Notes: generated from the sequence alone by a model not told the origin. A stretch of 64,000 nt of DNA from Candidatus Opimibacter skivensis (GCA_016722045.1 JADKGY010000001.1:744001-808000); one strand, 5' to 3'; counted from the first letter of the stretch, positions 1 through 9,290 are shown. A program made the numbers and translations.

Positions 1-1
1 T

Positions 2-76
2 GCGGACTACTTTACCATTTATTTTCATGGAGATAAAAATACGATTCCAAAAATGAAAATTCTAATGGAATATTAA
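2..76 (+). CDS. C-terminal fragment of an unknown protein (partial)
   Basis: An open frame enters from the left edge and ends at a TAA at 74-76, giving about 24 residues that end in IPKMKILMEY. Another forward frame is also open for a shorter distance, so coding is only suggested by the plausible composition of the tail. I cannot name a family. The next 178 bases up to the end of the convergent regulator hold no gene that I can see. Confidence 0.3.
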   Translation, partial: ADYFTIYFHGDKNTIPKMKILMEY

Positions 77-254
77 TCGCCCAAACGCGGATTCAATTTC
101 TGGGAGTATAAGCACAATCAATAATGCATTAATTTCTGTTGAAGAATTAAATTAATGAGATCCTGTATTTCAAACTTTTATCAAGTCCTTAACGACGTAA
201 GGCAGGTGAACCATTGAAAGATATGAACATGACTGGAGAATCGAAAATGAATTC

Positions 255-1079
255 TTATTCTGCAATTGTTTTTGTAAAATGATATTGAAGGTTTTCCAGC
301 ATTTTCTGCTGTGCCATAAGTTGCTGTGAAATGGAATTTGTATTCACTTGTGTTGATGGCGGATCAAAATGTGATGTGAGTTTCATTCGCACTTTCCAAA
401 CTTCAAGAATTTCTTCTGCAGGGATTGAATATGGACTGTATTCTTCATTGTCAGAAATGCAATCAATCATTTTATCGGTTTTGATTCGATTGCAGATTCT
501 TTTTATTATAACCTCCTGATGAGTGACGATAATGTAGAGCTGCTGATTCTTTATGGCTTGTTCCCAATAGCGAGGCTCAATAAAGGCCGCAATAACGACA
601 TCATTTGGCCTGAAGGATGGCTCCATACTTGTACCAGCTATTTCAAAAGACCTGTAGCTTCCAGACCTGAATTGCGGATCAGGAAGTTGGTAAGAAGGAA
701 GATCCTGTATATACGTTGGTTCATCAAGTAGCTTTCCATAACCTGCCTGCGCAGGATAAGGAACGTGAACGATACGCTCTTCACCTTTCTGATCAAGCAC
801 CACGGTTAGGTTTCTGAGTCGAAGCCCATCATCGGGTTGTGCCCCTGAAAAAAGATTACCACTACCTGTAAATAAATAATGGGGGTTAAAATGGTAAGTA
901 TCCACCGCCTTTTCAATCAATTCTAGAGGGACGTCCCGCCGATTACCAATCATTTCGGAGATACCCTGTGCATGATAACCCACAGATAAAGCAAAATGTC
1001 GTTTAGACCTTACCTTACCCTCACCTACGAGTTTATCAAGGCATTGGAGAAATCTCTTTGTAACTTCTGATATTACCAT
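255..1079 (-). CDS. XRE-family HTH regulator with S24 (LexA/CI-like) peptidase domain
   Basis: A 274-aa cytoplasmic regulator. Residues about 5-70 look like an XRE helix-turn-helix. Residues about 105-215 match the S24 signal-peptidase-like fold of LexA, CI and phage-type repressors: the nucleophile motif is GTSMEPSF with Ser151, the general-base lysine is probably Lys193 in IIKRI, and an Ala-Gly sits nearby at about 112-113. A roughly 50-residue tail follows. In the family these proteins are stress-cleaved repressors or bind DNA without cleavage. The intact Ser/Lys pair suggests that self-cleavage is possible. It is transcribed divergently from the suf operon across a 490-bp gap. A role in regulating suf is not shown by the sequence, and autoregulation is equally likely. 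Confidence 0.82.
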   Translation of the reverse strand: MVISEVTKRFLQCLDKLVGEGKVRSKRHFALSVGYHAQGISEMIGNRRDVPLELIEKAVDTYHFNPHYLFTGSGNLFSGAQPDDGLRLRNLTVVLDQKGEERIVHVPYPAQAGYGKLLDEPTYIQDLPSYQLPDPQFRSGSYRSFEIAGTSMEPSFRPNDVVIAAFIEPRYWEQAIKNQQLYIIVTHQEVIIKRICNRIKTDKMIDCISDNEEYSPYSIPAEEILEVWKVRMKLTSHFDPPSTQVNTNSISQQLMAQQKMLENLQYHFTKTIAE

Positions 1080-1569
1080 CGCGCGGGGTAAATATATATA
1101 AAAACTTAATGTGTAGGTCTCTAATATTAAAAAAATTACCTATTACATGAAGATTCCATGTATACTTTACCGATATGGTATGTTTCAGCTATGAAAAGCA
1201 GAATTCTAAAATTATATCCAGTCCTGAAATGAAAAATATTTTGATTTTAATAAGTGGGTAAGCATAGGAGCTAGAAGCAGGAAAAAACAGGACGTGAATC
1301 CAGTATTTATATTCCTTGTATTTTTTTAATGTCATTGTAATAATCTGATTTATAACTATTTATAAAATATTATTAAAGTTTAGGCCGTTTAATTTTCTAC
1401 TACATCCAAAGGCAAAAACTTATGTTTTATCTAGTTAAGCGAAGAATTAAAAGCTAATCTAAAATGATTTCAACCAGGACTGAACCAATCTACTACAAAA
1501 TTGTATAGTTTAATATATACTTTTTTGTAACAGAATGACGAACTTTATACCCGCAACAGGATACAGAAC
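1080..1569. other. 490-bp divergent intergenic region (S24 regulator / sufB)
   Basis: This AT-rich gap has no open frame worth calling. It must hold the promoters of both flanking genes. Close to sufB there is a TTG at 1501-1503 and a T-rich element TACTTTTTTG at 1518-1527. The latter resembles the Bacteroidota -7 box but has four bases instead of two between TA and TTTG. A short dyad near the regulator is listed separately. Confidence 0.5.
1144..1162. promoter_or_regulatory. Candidate operator dyad TACATG-N7-CATGTA
   Basis: A perfect 6-bp inverted repeat with a 7-nt spacer lies 65 bp upstream of the S24 regulator start. Size and position fit an operator for a dimeric HTH protein and autoregulation, but dyads of this length also arise by chance in AT-rich DNA. 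Confidence 0.25.
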
Positions 1570-3012
1570 ATGAGTGATGACAGCATGCAGACCCTTGAGG
1601 TCCACACACAAAGTGAGTATAAATATGGCTGGTCCACCCTTCTGGACATGGATACCTTTCCTAAAGGTCTCTCAGAAGAAACTGTACGGGCTATCAGCCT
1701 GAAAAAAGAAGAGCCAGAATGGCTACTCGAATGGCGTCTCAAAGCTTACAGGCATTGGCTCACCATGAAGGAACCTGACTGGGCAAATGTCCACTATCCT
1801 CCTATTAACTACCAGGATATCATCTACTTTGCTGCCCCAAAGAAAAAATTAAACTCGATCGATGAGGCAGATCCAGAGCTACTCCGTATGTTCGACAAAC
1901 TGGGCGTACCGCTTGAAGAAAGAAAAATCCTTGCAGGAGTAGCAGTTGATGCGGTGGTAGATAGCGTTTCAGTCACGACCACTTTTAAAAAAGAATTATC
2001 TACGCTCGGTATCATATTCAGTTCATTCAGTGAGGCGGTAAAAGAACATCCAGAACTCGTAAAAAAATATCTGGGTAGTGTAGTGCCCTATACAGACAAT
2101 TTCTTTGCTACGCTCAACTCAGCAGTTTTCAGTGATGGGTCATTTTGTTATATCCCGGCAGGTGTACGATGCCCGATGGAACTTTCCACTTATTTCAGAA
2201 TCAACGCAGCTAATACAGGTCAATTCGAACGAACGCTGATTGTGGCTGAAAAAGGAAGCTATGTCAGTTATCTCGAAGGATGCACAGCCCCAATGCGAGA
2301 TGAAAATCAATTGCATGCTGCCGTTGTGGAAATCATAGCATTGGATGAAGCTTTCGTAAAATATTCAACCGTTCAGAATTGGTATCCCGGTGATAAAGAA
2401 GGTAGAGGAGGCATTTACAATTTTGTCACCAAGCGGGGTATATGTGCAGGTTATAAATCAAAAATTTCATGGACCCAGGTTGAAACCGGTTCTGCGATTA
2501 CCTGGAAATATCCAAGTGTCATCCTGAAAGGCGATGAGTCCGTCGGTGAATTTTATTCAGTTGCAGTTACGAATAACAGGCAGCAGGCTGATACCGGAAC
2601 CAAAATGCTCCATGTAGGCAAAAACACAAAAAGTACAATCATATCCAAAGGCATCTCTGCCGGGTATAGCAATAATTCATACAGAGGTCTTGTCAAAATC
2701 GGAAAACGCGCCGATGGTGCTCAGAATTTTTCGCAGTGCGATTCACTTCTGATGGGCGATAAATGCGGTGCGCACACATTTCCTTATCTCGAAGTAGACA
2801 ATCCAAATGCAAGAGTAGAGCATGAAGCCACAACTTCAAAAATAGGCGAGGATCAACTCTTCTATTGTAAGCAAAGAGGACTCAGCGAAGAAGATGCGAT
2901 TAACATGATTGTCAACGGCTATTGCAAAGAAGTATTTAATGAATTACCTATGGAGTTTGCTGTTGAAGCACAAAAACTATTAGCAATAAGCCTTGAAGGA
3001 AGTGTAGGATAA
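1570..3012 (+). CDS. sufB: Fe-S cluster assembly scaffold protein SufB
   Basis: SufB, 480 aa, is the core of the SufBCD scaffold that builds Fe-S clusters using sulfur from SufS/SufE. The length is normal for the family and the protein aligns throughout by eye. Family landmarks are YLEGCTAPMR (about 234-243), the WYPGDKEGRGG segment (about 271-281) and the late SQCDSLLMGDKCGAHTFPY block with Cys390 and Cys399, followed by EHEATTSKIGEDQLFY with Glu419. The conserved cysteine and glutamate of this block serve in sulfur and cluster handling in the family. It is the first gene of the operon, only 7 nt before sufC. Translation starts at ATG 1570. A second Met five codons on is possible. Confidence 0.97.
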   Translation: MSDDSMQTLEVHTQSEYKYGWSTLLDMDTFPKGLSEETVRAISLKKEEPEWLLEWRLKAYRHWLTMKEPDWANVHYPPINYQDIIYFAAPKKKLNSIDEADPELLRMFDKLGVPLEERKILAGVAVDAVVDSVSVTTTFKKELSTLGIIFSSFSEAVKEHPELVKKYLGSVVPYTDNFFATLNSAVFSDGSFCYIPAGVRCPMELSTYFRINAANTGQFERTLIVAEKGSYVSYLEGCTAPMRDENQLHAAVVEIIALDEAFVKYSTVQNWYPGDKEGRGGIYNFVTKRGICAGYKSKISWTQVETGSAITWKYPSVILKGDESVGEFYSVAVTNNRQQADTGTKMLHVGKNTKSTIISKGISAGYSNNSYRGLVKIGKRADGAQNFSQCDSLLMGDKCGAHTFPYLEVDNPNARVEHEATTSKIGEDQLFYCKQRGLSEEDAINMIVNGYCKEVFNELPMEFAVEAQKLLAISLEGSVG

Positions 3013-3019
3013 AATTCAA

Positions 3020-3817
3020 ATGACAAACAACTTAATTAAGATAAAAGAAATGAAACCGTTATTGCAAATTTCGGACTTGCATGTTTCCATAGCTGGCAAT
3101 TCAATTTTGAATGGTCTTAACCTTACGGTCAATCAGGGGGAAGTGCACGCCATCATGGGTCCTAATGGATCCGGAAAAAGTACGTTGGCAAATGTCATCG
3201 CAGGTCGCGAAGAATATAAAATTGAATCCGGCTCAATCCAGTATAAAGGACGTGATCTTTTTTCAATGGAAGTAGATGAACGCTCACTTGAAGGAATTTT
3301 TCTTGCCTTTCAATACCCTGTCGAAATTCCGGGTGTGAGTAATTCAAATTTTTTAAAAAGTACGATCAATGTACATAGAGTTCACAGGGGACTGTCCGAA
3401 CTCAACGCGCTTGAAATGCTCAAATACGTCAGATCAAAAATGTCTTCTCTTGAGATGGATCCGGATCTGTTAAAACGATCATTGAACGATGGATTTAGCG
3501 GCGGCGAGAAGAAGAGGAATGAAATCCTGCAAATGCTTTTGTTAGAACCATCACTTGCCATTCTTGATGAAACCGATTCAGGATTAGATATTGATGCTCT
3601 GCGAATCGTTGCAGACGGGGTCAATCAGTTGAGATCTACTGATAGATCATTTATTGTCGTTACGCATTATCAGCGCTTACTGGCATACATCGTACCTGAT
3701 TTCGTTCATGTATTATCAAATGGAAAGATTGTCGCTACCGGGGATAAATCATTGGCACTTAAACTGGAAGAAGAAGGATATGACTGGATCAAAGAATCTC
3801 CAGCTGTCCCGGCTTAA
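3020..3817 (+). CDS. sufC: Fe-S cluster assembly ATPase SufC
   Basis: SufC is the ABC-type ATPase that binds SufB and SufD and drives scaffold rearrangement. It is cytoplasmic and not a transporter. Visible motifs are Walker A GPNGSGKST (about 47-55), the SufC-style signature FSGGEKKRNEI, Walker B with the SufC hallmark LDETDSGLD, and a late switch histidine in VVTHYQRLL. As called it has 265 aa. The family is usually near 250, so the ATG at 3050 (MKPLLQISDLH), preceded by a purine-rich AAAAGAA, is a likely alternative start. It lies 7 nt after sufB and 10 nt before sufD. Confidence 0.97.
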   Translation: MTNNLIKIKEMKPLLQISDLHVSIAGNSILNGLNLTVNQGEVHAIMGPNGSGKSTLANVIAGREEYKIESGSIQYKGRDLFSMEVDERSLEGIFLAFQYPVEIPGVSNSNFLKSTINVHRVHRGLSELNALEMLKYVRSKMSSLEMDPDLLKRSLNDGFSGGEKKRNEILQMLLLEPSLAILDETDSGLDIDALRIVADGVNQLRSTDRSFIVVTHYQRLLAYIVPDFVHVLSNGKIVATGDKSLALKLEEEGYDWIKESPAVPA

Positions 3818-3827
3818 AGCAAATCAA

Positions 3828-5141
3828 ATGTCAGAACAAGAAAATATAGTTGATCACCTAAGCATCTTATTCCGGAATGCAGAGGCAGGCCTTAATGGCA
3901 TGTCCGGAAGTGCAATGCATCAATTCCAACGCAAGTCATTTGAAGCTCTTAAAAGTGTTCAATTTCCCGATAAAAAACATGAAGACTGGAGATATACCTC
4001 TGTTCAAAAACTAATTTCACCAAAATTTAAATTAGCAGAATATCAACCGACATCTACTGTACCATCCGTACCTGGATTGGATTCGTACGTGATCCATGTC
4101 ATCAACGGGAAAGTGATGTTGGCTTCTATTGATCCAAGACTGGCCGAACAGGGACTAAGAATCATCCCATTGTATGAAGCATTTGAAAATTCATCATGGA
4201 AAGAAGTTTTTGGTGAATTCTTATCCTCTTCAGCTCCATCAGCAAACAGGGCTTTTGAATTACTCAATTTTTCTTTTAATTCCAATGGATTCTTCTTATC
4301 TATTCCAAAGAATACAAAAATTGATCTCCCGATTGAAATCAGGATTGTCCATGATGACCCTGAAATTTCATTTTCGCATCCTTTATTTTTTATTCGTTGC
4401 GGTATCGGAAGCCAGGTCGAATTGATTGAGCGATTTGAAAATAACAGTCAACCTAAAAACCATACATCAGAAGCTCTTATCAATTCACTCGGCTATTTAT
4501 ATCTTGAAAACAACGCTGTCGTTAGACACATCAAATGGCAGGAACTCCCATCAACACAAAATCTTGTCTATAAATTATTTGTAACTCAACAAAGGGATAG
4601 CCGTTTTGAAACTTTCGCTTTTGACAATGGCGGCCTGCTTACCCGGAATAATGTGGAGATCGAATTAGAAGCACAACATACATATACATCCCTTCAGGGG
4701 GGCTTCATAGCTACAGGGCAGCAAAGCATGGATCACCAAACGCGAATAAACCACAAAGCGCCACATTGCGAAAGTCATGAACTCTATAAGGGAATCATAG
4801 ATGATCAGGCAAGTGCTGCCTTCAATGGAAAAGTATTAGTGCACAAAGATGCCCAAAAGACAAATGCTTTTCAGCAAAATGATACTCTGGTCTTATCCAA
4901 ATTTGCGCTCATGAATAGTAAACCTCAACTCGAGATTTTCGCAGATGATGTGAAATGCAGTCATGGCGCAACAATAGGTCAATTAGATGAAAAGGCTTTA
5001 TTCTATCTTATGTCAAGAGGCTTACCGGCAGGGAAAGCAAAGCACATGCTGAAAAAAGCATTTATCGCTGAAGTTCTGGACAGAATGCCAAATGAAAGCA
5101 TGCGAAATTATATTAGTTCACAAATGGGTATTGGAGAATGA
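3828..5141 (+). CDS. sufD: Fe-S cluster assembly protein SufD
   Basis: SufD, 437 aa, is a SufB paralogue and partner in the SufBCD complex, with a proposed role in iron acquisition. The N-terminal part carries the family motif HEDWRYTSV. The C-terminal half is the SufB/SufD beta-helix, with HKDAQKTNAFQQNDTLVLS and the segment DDVKCSHGATIGQLDEKALFYLMSRG, which is typical of SufD. The frame stays open upstream into sufC, but the ATG at 3828 (MSEQENIV) lies 10 nt after the sufC stop and gives the usual family length, so I chose it. The stop overlaps the sufS start by 4 nt (ATGA), which suggests translational coupling. Confidence 0.95.
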   Translation: MSEQENIVDHLSILFRNAEAGLNGMSGSAMHQFQRKSFEALKSVQFPDKKHEDWRYTSVQKLISPKFKLAEYQPTSTVPSVPGLDSYVIHVINGKVMLASIDPRLAEQGLRIIPLYEAFENSSWKEVFGEFLSSSAPSANRAFELLNFSFNSNGFFLSIPKNTKIDLPIEIRIVHDDPEISFSHPLFFIRCGIGSQVELIERFENNSQPKNHTSEALINSLGYLYLENNAVVRHIKWQELPSTQNLVYKLFVTQQRDSRFETFAFDNGGLLTRNNVEIELEAQHTYTSLQGGFIATGQQSMDHQTRINHKAPHCESHELYKGIIDDQASAAFNGKVLVHKDAQKTNAFQQNDTLVLSKFALMNSKPQLEIFADDVKCSHGATIGQLDEKALFYLMSRGLPAGKAKHMLKKAFIAEVLDRMPNESMRNYISSQMGIGE

Positions 5142-6388
5142 GTCTCATGTCTTTCGGCACGGAAATAAAACCATTTGATGTAAATGAAATACGAAAGGAA
5201 TTTCCTATTCTCAATCGTACGGTCAACAATCATCCATTAGTATATCTGGATAATGCCGCATCAAGTCAGAAACCTGAATTTGTACTAAACAAAATTGATT
5301 TTTATTACCGGCACCTGAATGCAAATGTGCACAGAGGCGTACATCAACTGAGTCAGGAAGCAACAGATGCATTTGAACAGGCAAGACAACAGATTGCAAA
5401 ATTTATAGGAGCGAAATCGGATGCAGAAGTCATCTTTACCCGCGGAACCACGGAGTCAATAAACCTGGTGGCTTATACATTTGGAATGTCACAATTGAAA
5501 GAGGGTGATGAAATTATTCTCTCAGCTCTTGAGCATCATTCAAATATAGTACCGTGGCAAATGATTTGTGCATTAAAAGGTGCCCATATAAAAGTCATTC
5601 CCGTATTTGATGACGGATCACTTGACATCAATTGGTTAGCAAAAGCAATAAATGATAAAACCAAACTTGTTGCTGTTGCACATGTAAGCAATGTATTGGG
5701 AACTATAAATCCTGTTCAGCAAATAATTCAAATCGCTCATCAACATGGAGTACCTGTTCTGCTTGATGGTGCACAGGCCACACCTCATATGGTGATTGAT
5801 GTATCAGCTTTGGATGTAGACTTTTATGTTTTTTCAAGTCATAAAATGTATGGCCCTACAGGTATCGGCATTTTATATGGAAAATCAAGTTGGTTAAATA
5901 TATTACCTCCCTGGCAGGGAGGAGGTGAAATGATCGATCAGGTAAAATGGTCAGGCACGTCATACAATAAGATCCCATTTAAATATGAAGCCGGAACTCC
6001 AGACATTGCAGGAGCTATCGGGCTCGCTTCCGCTTGCGAATATATTTCCTCATTCGACAGAGGAGCTGTGATACAATACGAGCAATTGCTTTTAAACACC
6101 TGCACACAGGCAATGGGTACTTTACCAGGTGTCATCCCTGTCGGACAGTCACCTGAAAAAGCATCTGTCTATTCATTTAATATTAGAGGCCTGCATCCAT
6201 ATGATGTTGGCTCAATACTTGATCAGCAAGGCATCGCAGTTCGTACAGGCCACCATTGCACACAACCGCTGATGGACCGCTTCCAAATCCCGGGAACAGT
6301 ACGCGCTTCATTTGCGATGTACAATACAGTTGAAGAGATTGAACAGCTTGTAAAGGCTACGCACAAGGCAATCAAAATTCTGTCATGA
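5138..6388 (+). CDS. sufS: Cysteine desulfurase SufS (group II)
   Basis: This 416-aa PLP enzyme converts cysteine to alanine and hands the persulfide to SufE for SufBCD. The N-terminal VYLDNAASSQKP block, the LEHHSNIVPW motif (about 131-140), the PLP lysine in SSHKMYGPTG (Lys236) and the active-site cysteine in RTGHHCTQPLM (Cys374) are all present. The RTGHHC context is characteristic of the SufS/CsdA group. The start ATG at 5138 overlaps the sufD stop. An ATG at 5147 (MSFGTE) is an alternative. The gene in turn overlaps the SufE-SufT gene by 4 nt. Confidence 0.96.
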   Translation: MSLMSFGTEIKPFDVNEIRKEFPILNRTVNNHPLVYLDNAASSQKPEFVLNKIDFYYRHLNANVHRGVHQLSQEATDAFEQARQQIAKFIGAKSDAEVIFTRGTTESINLVAYTFGMSQLKEGDEIILSALEHHSNIVPWQMICALKGAHIKVIPVFDDGSLDINWLAKAINDKTKLVAVAHVSNVLGTINPVQQIIQIAHQHGVPVLLDGAQATPHMVIDVSALDVDFYVFSSHKMYGPTGIGILYGKSSWLNILPPWQGGGEMIDQVKWSGTSYNKIPFKYEAGTPDIAGAIGLASACEYISSFDRGAVIQYEQLLLNTCTQAMGTLPGVIPVGQSPEKASVYSFNIRGLHPYDVGSILDQQGIAVRTGHHCTQPLMDRFQIPGTVRASFAMYNTVEEIEQLVKATHKAIKILS

Positions 6389-7146
6389 TGCAAGCTCAGG
6401 TTTCCGCCATATCAAAAGAACAGGAACAGGTTATTGAAGAGTTTTCGCAATTCTCGGATTGGACAGATAAATATGAATACCTTATTGATCTGGGAAAAGC
6501 ATTACCACCTTTGCCCGAAAAATATAAGACAGATCTTTTTGCCATAAAAGGATGTCAATCAAAAGTATGGCTTCAGGCAGAAGTCAAGGAAGGAAGACTT
6601 TACCTGAATGCCGACAGCGATGCTTTTATAACAAAAGGAATTATAGCATTACTTATACGTGTGCTCTCGGGTCAGAAAGTTGAGGATATAGCTAATGCGG
6701 ATCTTTTTTTTATAGATGAAATCGGGCTAAAAGCCCATCTGTCCCCTACCCGATCTAATGGATTAAAAAGTATGGTACAGCAAATTAAATCCTATGCACG
6801 CCACATTCCCGATCATCCTACGACAATCCAACAAACAGGAACAGATCAGAAAAGAGAATTGATGATCCAAAAAGTTAAAGAAGTTTTTGATCCTGAGATT
6901 CCCGTTGACATCTGGGAACTTGGATTAATCTATTCCTTAGACATCGACGAGCAGGGAAAAGTAAATATCACGATGACATTGACTTCTCCTGCGTGCCCCG
7001 TAGCAGGAAGTTTACCTATCGAAGTGCAGGAGAAGTTATTATCACTTGATTTTGTAACTGATGTTGAGCTCAAGTTAGTATGGGAGCCGGCGTGGACAAA
7101 ATCCAAAATGAGTGATGAAGCAAAGATGGCCCTGGATATGTTTTAA
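6385..7146 (+). CDS. SufE-SufT fusion: sulfur acceptor plus MIP18/DUF59 domain
   Basis: One uninterrupted 253-aa frame joins two Suf functions. Residues about 1-140 are SufE, which takes persulfide sulfur from SufS. The acceptor cysteine is Cys57 in FAIKGCQSKVWL. After a linker (about 141-155), residues about 156-253 are a MIP18/DUF59 domain of the SufT/PaaD type, with FDPEIPVDIWELGLIY and the conserved cysteine in TSPACPVAG (Cys204), ending in WEPAWTKSKMSDEAK. SufT-type proteins help in Fe-S cluster maturation or transfer. I know these mainly as separate neighbouring genes, so the fusion supports direct functional coupling. It overlaps the sufS stop by 4 nt and lies 15 nt before the Rrf2 gene. 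Confidence 0.92.
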   Translation: MMQAQVSAISKEQEQVIEEFSQFSDWTDKYEYLIDLGKALPPLPEKYKTDLFAIKGCQSKVWLQAEVKEGRLYLNADSDAFITKGIIALLIRVLSGQKVEDIANADLFFIDEIGLKAHLSPTRSNGLKSMVQQIKSYARHIPDHPTTIQQTGTDQKRELMIQKVKEVFDPEIPVDIWELGLIYSLDIDEQGKVNITMTLTSPACPVAGSLPIEVQEKLLSLDFVTDVELKLVWEPAWTKSKMSDEAKMALDMF

Positions 7147-7161
7147 TAAAATTAATGAATT

Positions 7162-7638
7162 ATGAAAATTTCAGCTACAGACGAATACAGCTTAAGAATA
7201 TTGCTACAAATTGCACGCGCTCATCCTGAGGAAGGCCTTAATTTGTCACAAATCAGCGAACTGGAAAATATATCCCAGGCTTACGCTGCAAAAATTACAA
7301 GATCGCTTCGCATGGCAGGCTTTATCCAGAGCATGCGTGGACATAAAGGTGGATATATTCTGGCTATGTCTCCAAAAGATATTCGTATCAACCAGGTTTT
7401 GAAATCACTTGGAGGTGCCATATACAGTGACAAATTCTGTGGCAAACATTCCGGAAATCTTTCCCTGTGTACAAATTCTGTTGACTGCTCTCTCAGATCT
7501 CTTTGGACAATAGTTCAACTCAGCATGGATAATCTTCTTGACAAGATCAGCATTTATGATCTTCTAAAATCAGAGACACAGGTCAATCAAAATCTTGCTA
7601 AAATATCAGAGCACATCCTTTATGTCCAGCATCAATAA
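7162..7638 (+). CDS. Rrf2-family Fe-S responsive transcriptional regulator
   Basis: 158 aa. The N-terminal winged helix (about 1-80) has typical Rrf2 features: EYSLRILLQIA, a recognition region around AYAAKITRSLR, and GHKGGYILA in the wing. A cysteine set follows, Cys93 (FCGKH), Cys103 and Cys109 (LCTNSVDCSLR), spaced C-x9-C-x5-C. In IscR, SufR and similar members such a triplet binds a [2Fe-2S] or [4Fe-4S] cluster, so this protein probably senses Fe-S status. Its place as last gene of the suf operon, 15 nt after the fusion gene, suggests feedback control of the operon. Target sites are not identified. Confidence 0.88.
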   Translation: MKISATDEYSLRILLQIARAHPEEGLNLSQISELENISQAYAAKITRSLRMAGFIQSMRGHKGGYILAMSPKDIRINQVLKSLGGAIYSDKFCGKHSGNLSLCTNSVDCSLRSLWTIVQLSMDNLLDKISIYDLLKSETQVNQNLAKISEHILYVQHQ

Positions 7639-7742
7639 ATAATATTTGCATGGCGTGAGTTGCAAACTCATTTGGTGAAATGCCATCAGAAGTCTGAATG
7701 TAAACATTCAATATTACAACAAGATGGAAATATGGCTATGTC

Positions 7743-9290
7743 TTAGTTGTACTGAATAAAACAACTTCCGCTTAAGGTAAACTGACTGGCAGGTTTGTTT
7801 CTGATCAGATACTGACCCGTCGGTAAAAGTGTGTTTCGATAAACTTTTACGCCTATTAACTTAAGTGTTCCAAGGTTATTAAAAGCGGCTCCATCATTTC
7901 CTGTTGTGGCTATTCCGCTTATTATATCCAGGTCTTTAAATTCAATAGTCTTGTTGGCAGCGATGTCAAACAAACCTGGTAAGTTGGATTTTATTTTTAT
8001 CCGCGGGGTGATATTTGACCGGATATATAAATTCTTACTCAGTAAAATTTTTGTTGAAGTGATCAGAATTGTAGTATTAGCCAACGAAGCGTGAAATGTA
8101 ATTGTATCTCCGGAAAGTGCACAATTGATGGCATCTCGAAGAGATCCTGTACCCGCATCATTATCATTAGTCACTAACAAATTGCAACTGCTACCAGTTC
8201 CTACAGTAATGTATTGCTGACAATATGAATGGTTACCACAACTATCTGCAGCAGACCAGATCCTTGTGATCAGGTTTGATTGCGGACAGACTCCCCCGGT
8301 TTGCACGTCTGAATATGTTATTACAGGTGTGCCGGCTATACAATAATCAGCAGAAGTTGCTGTGCCCAAAACTGCTGGAAGGGTTGAGTCTCCACAGGAT
8401 ATGGTTACACTCGCAGGGCAGGTAATAGGTGGCGCACAATTATAAAAAGGTGCCATTGTGGTGTTCATAGGATGACCATAAGGAGGCGCTCCACTACCTG
8501 TGTAAACCCAATTCAACGGAATAGTATTCTCAGTAGACGGTAATGATCCACCGCTTGGATTGACAAGTGTAATAACAATACCATCATTACCGGGAAGGAA
8601 GCCTCCATTTGAAGGGACCAACTCTAAATCGCCGATGACTGCGGCGTAGAAATTGCTGTAATCTGCATTAGGATCATCAACATGAAAGACAATAGAAAAC
8701 AACTTAGTCCATCCGTTCGTAGAAATATAGATCGGAGTAGCATTCGTGGATGTTTTTTGCATTGCTCCATTGACATAGTCTGCCACAATGGTTGGAAAAC
8801 CAAACCATGAAGTCCCGACATTCACTGACGTTACACTCGGAGGACTCGGGGCTACTGCACCATAAGAAGAAGGAAAATTCTGAAACCTTACAAATTCCAA
8901 AAGATTGTCATCATACCAAAACCTGACATTCATTCCGAATATCTCCTTATTTGCAGTATTGGATTGAAATTCCACGTCAACAATATACCTTGAAGTATCG
9001 CAATAATAACGTGGGTTAGAAAAGCGAACGGTGATGACCGGATCAACCATCATTGCTTCATTCTCTGCATCTCCTATGCAAGGGCTCGCTGAATTTAGAT
9101 GGGAAAGCTCACCTGATACCTTTATCATAGGATCTGTTCCGGCATGCAGAGATTGCAAAAACATAACAACTATCAGCGGTATAACAATTAAAATAAAATA
9201 CCTGTATAATGGACATGTATCCATCACACGACTTTGAAGCTGTGTTTTAGGAGAAAACACACTCCTTTTGAGACTCGTTAACAATGCCAT
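7743..9290 (-). CDS. Secreted protein with cohesin-like, HYR-like and C-terminal beta-helix-like domains
   Basis: A 515-aa exported protein of unknown function. A hydrophobic signal segment (YFILIVIPLIVVMFL) begins about residue 31, and the ATG at 9224 (MDTCPLYRY) gives a more usual signal peptide, so it is a likely true start. Residues about 85-280 resemble a cohesin-type beta sandwich that sees repeated NVRFWYDD and WTKLFSIVFHVDD patterns. One HYR-like module (about 292-365, ITCPASVTISCG through ADSCGNHSYC) follows. A last domain (about 370-515) starts LLVTNDNDAGTGSLRDAI, a common opening of right-handed beta-helix surface domains. It is a paralogue of the 1299-aa protein encoded next. No standard type IX tail is evident. 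Confidence 0.8.
   Translation of the reverse strand: MALLTSLKRSVFSPKTQLQSRVMDTCPLYRYFILIVIPLIVVMFLQSLHAGTDPMIKVSGELSHLNSASPCIGDAENEAMMVDPVITVRFSNPRYYCDTSRYIVDVEFQSNTANKEIFGMNVRFWYDDNLLEFVRFQNFPSSYGAVAPSPPSVTSVNVGTSWFGFPTIVADYVNGAMQKTSTNATPIYISTNGWTKLFSIVFHVDDPNADYSNFYAAVIGDLELVPSNGGFLPGNDGIVITLVNPSGGSLPSTENTIPLNWVYTGSGAPPYGHPMNTTMAPFYNCAPPITCPASVTISCGDSTLPAVLGTATSADYCIAGTPVITYSDVQTGGVCPQSNLITRIWSAADSCGNHSYCQQYITVGTGSSCNLLVTNDNDAGTGSLRDAINCALSGDTITFHASLANTTILITSTKILLSKNLYIRSNITPRIKIKSNLPGLFDIAANKTIEFKDLDIISGIATTGNDGAAFNNLGTLKLIGVKVYRNTLLPTGQYLIRNKPASQFTLSGSCFIQYN

Noticed and set aside
3654..3827. Upstream extension of the sufD frame into sufC
   Set aside because: The 58 extra codons overlap sufC fully and do not resemble SufD. 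The ATG at 3828 gives the normal family start and length.
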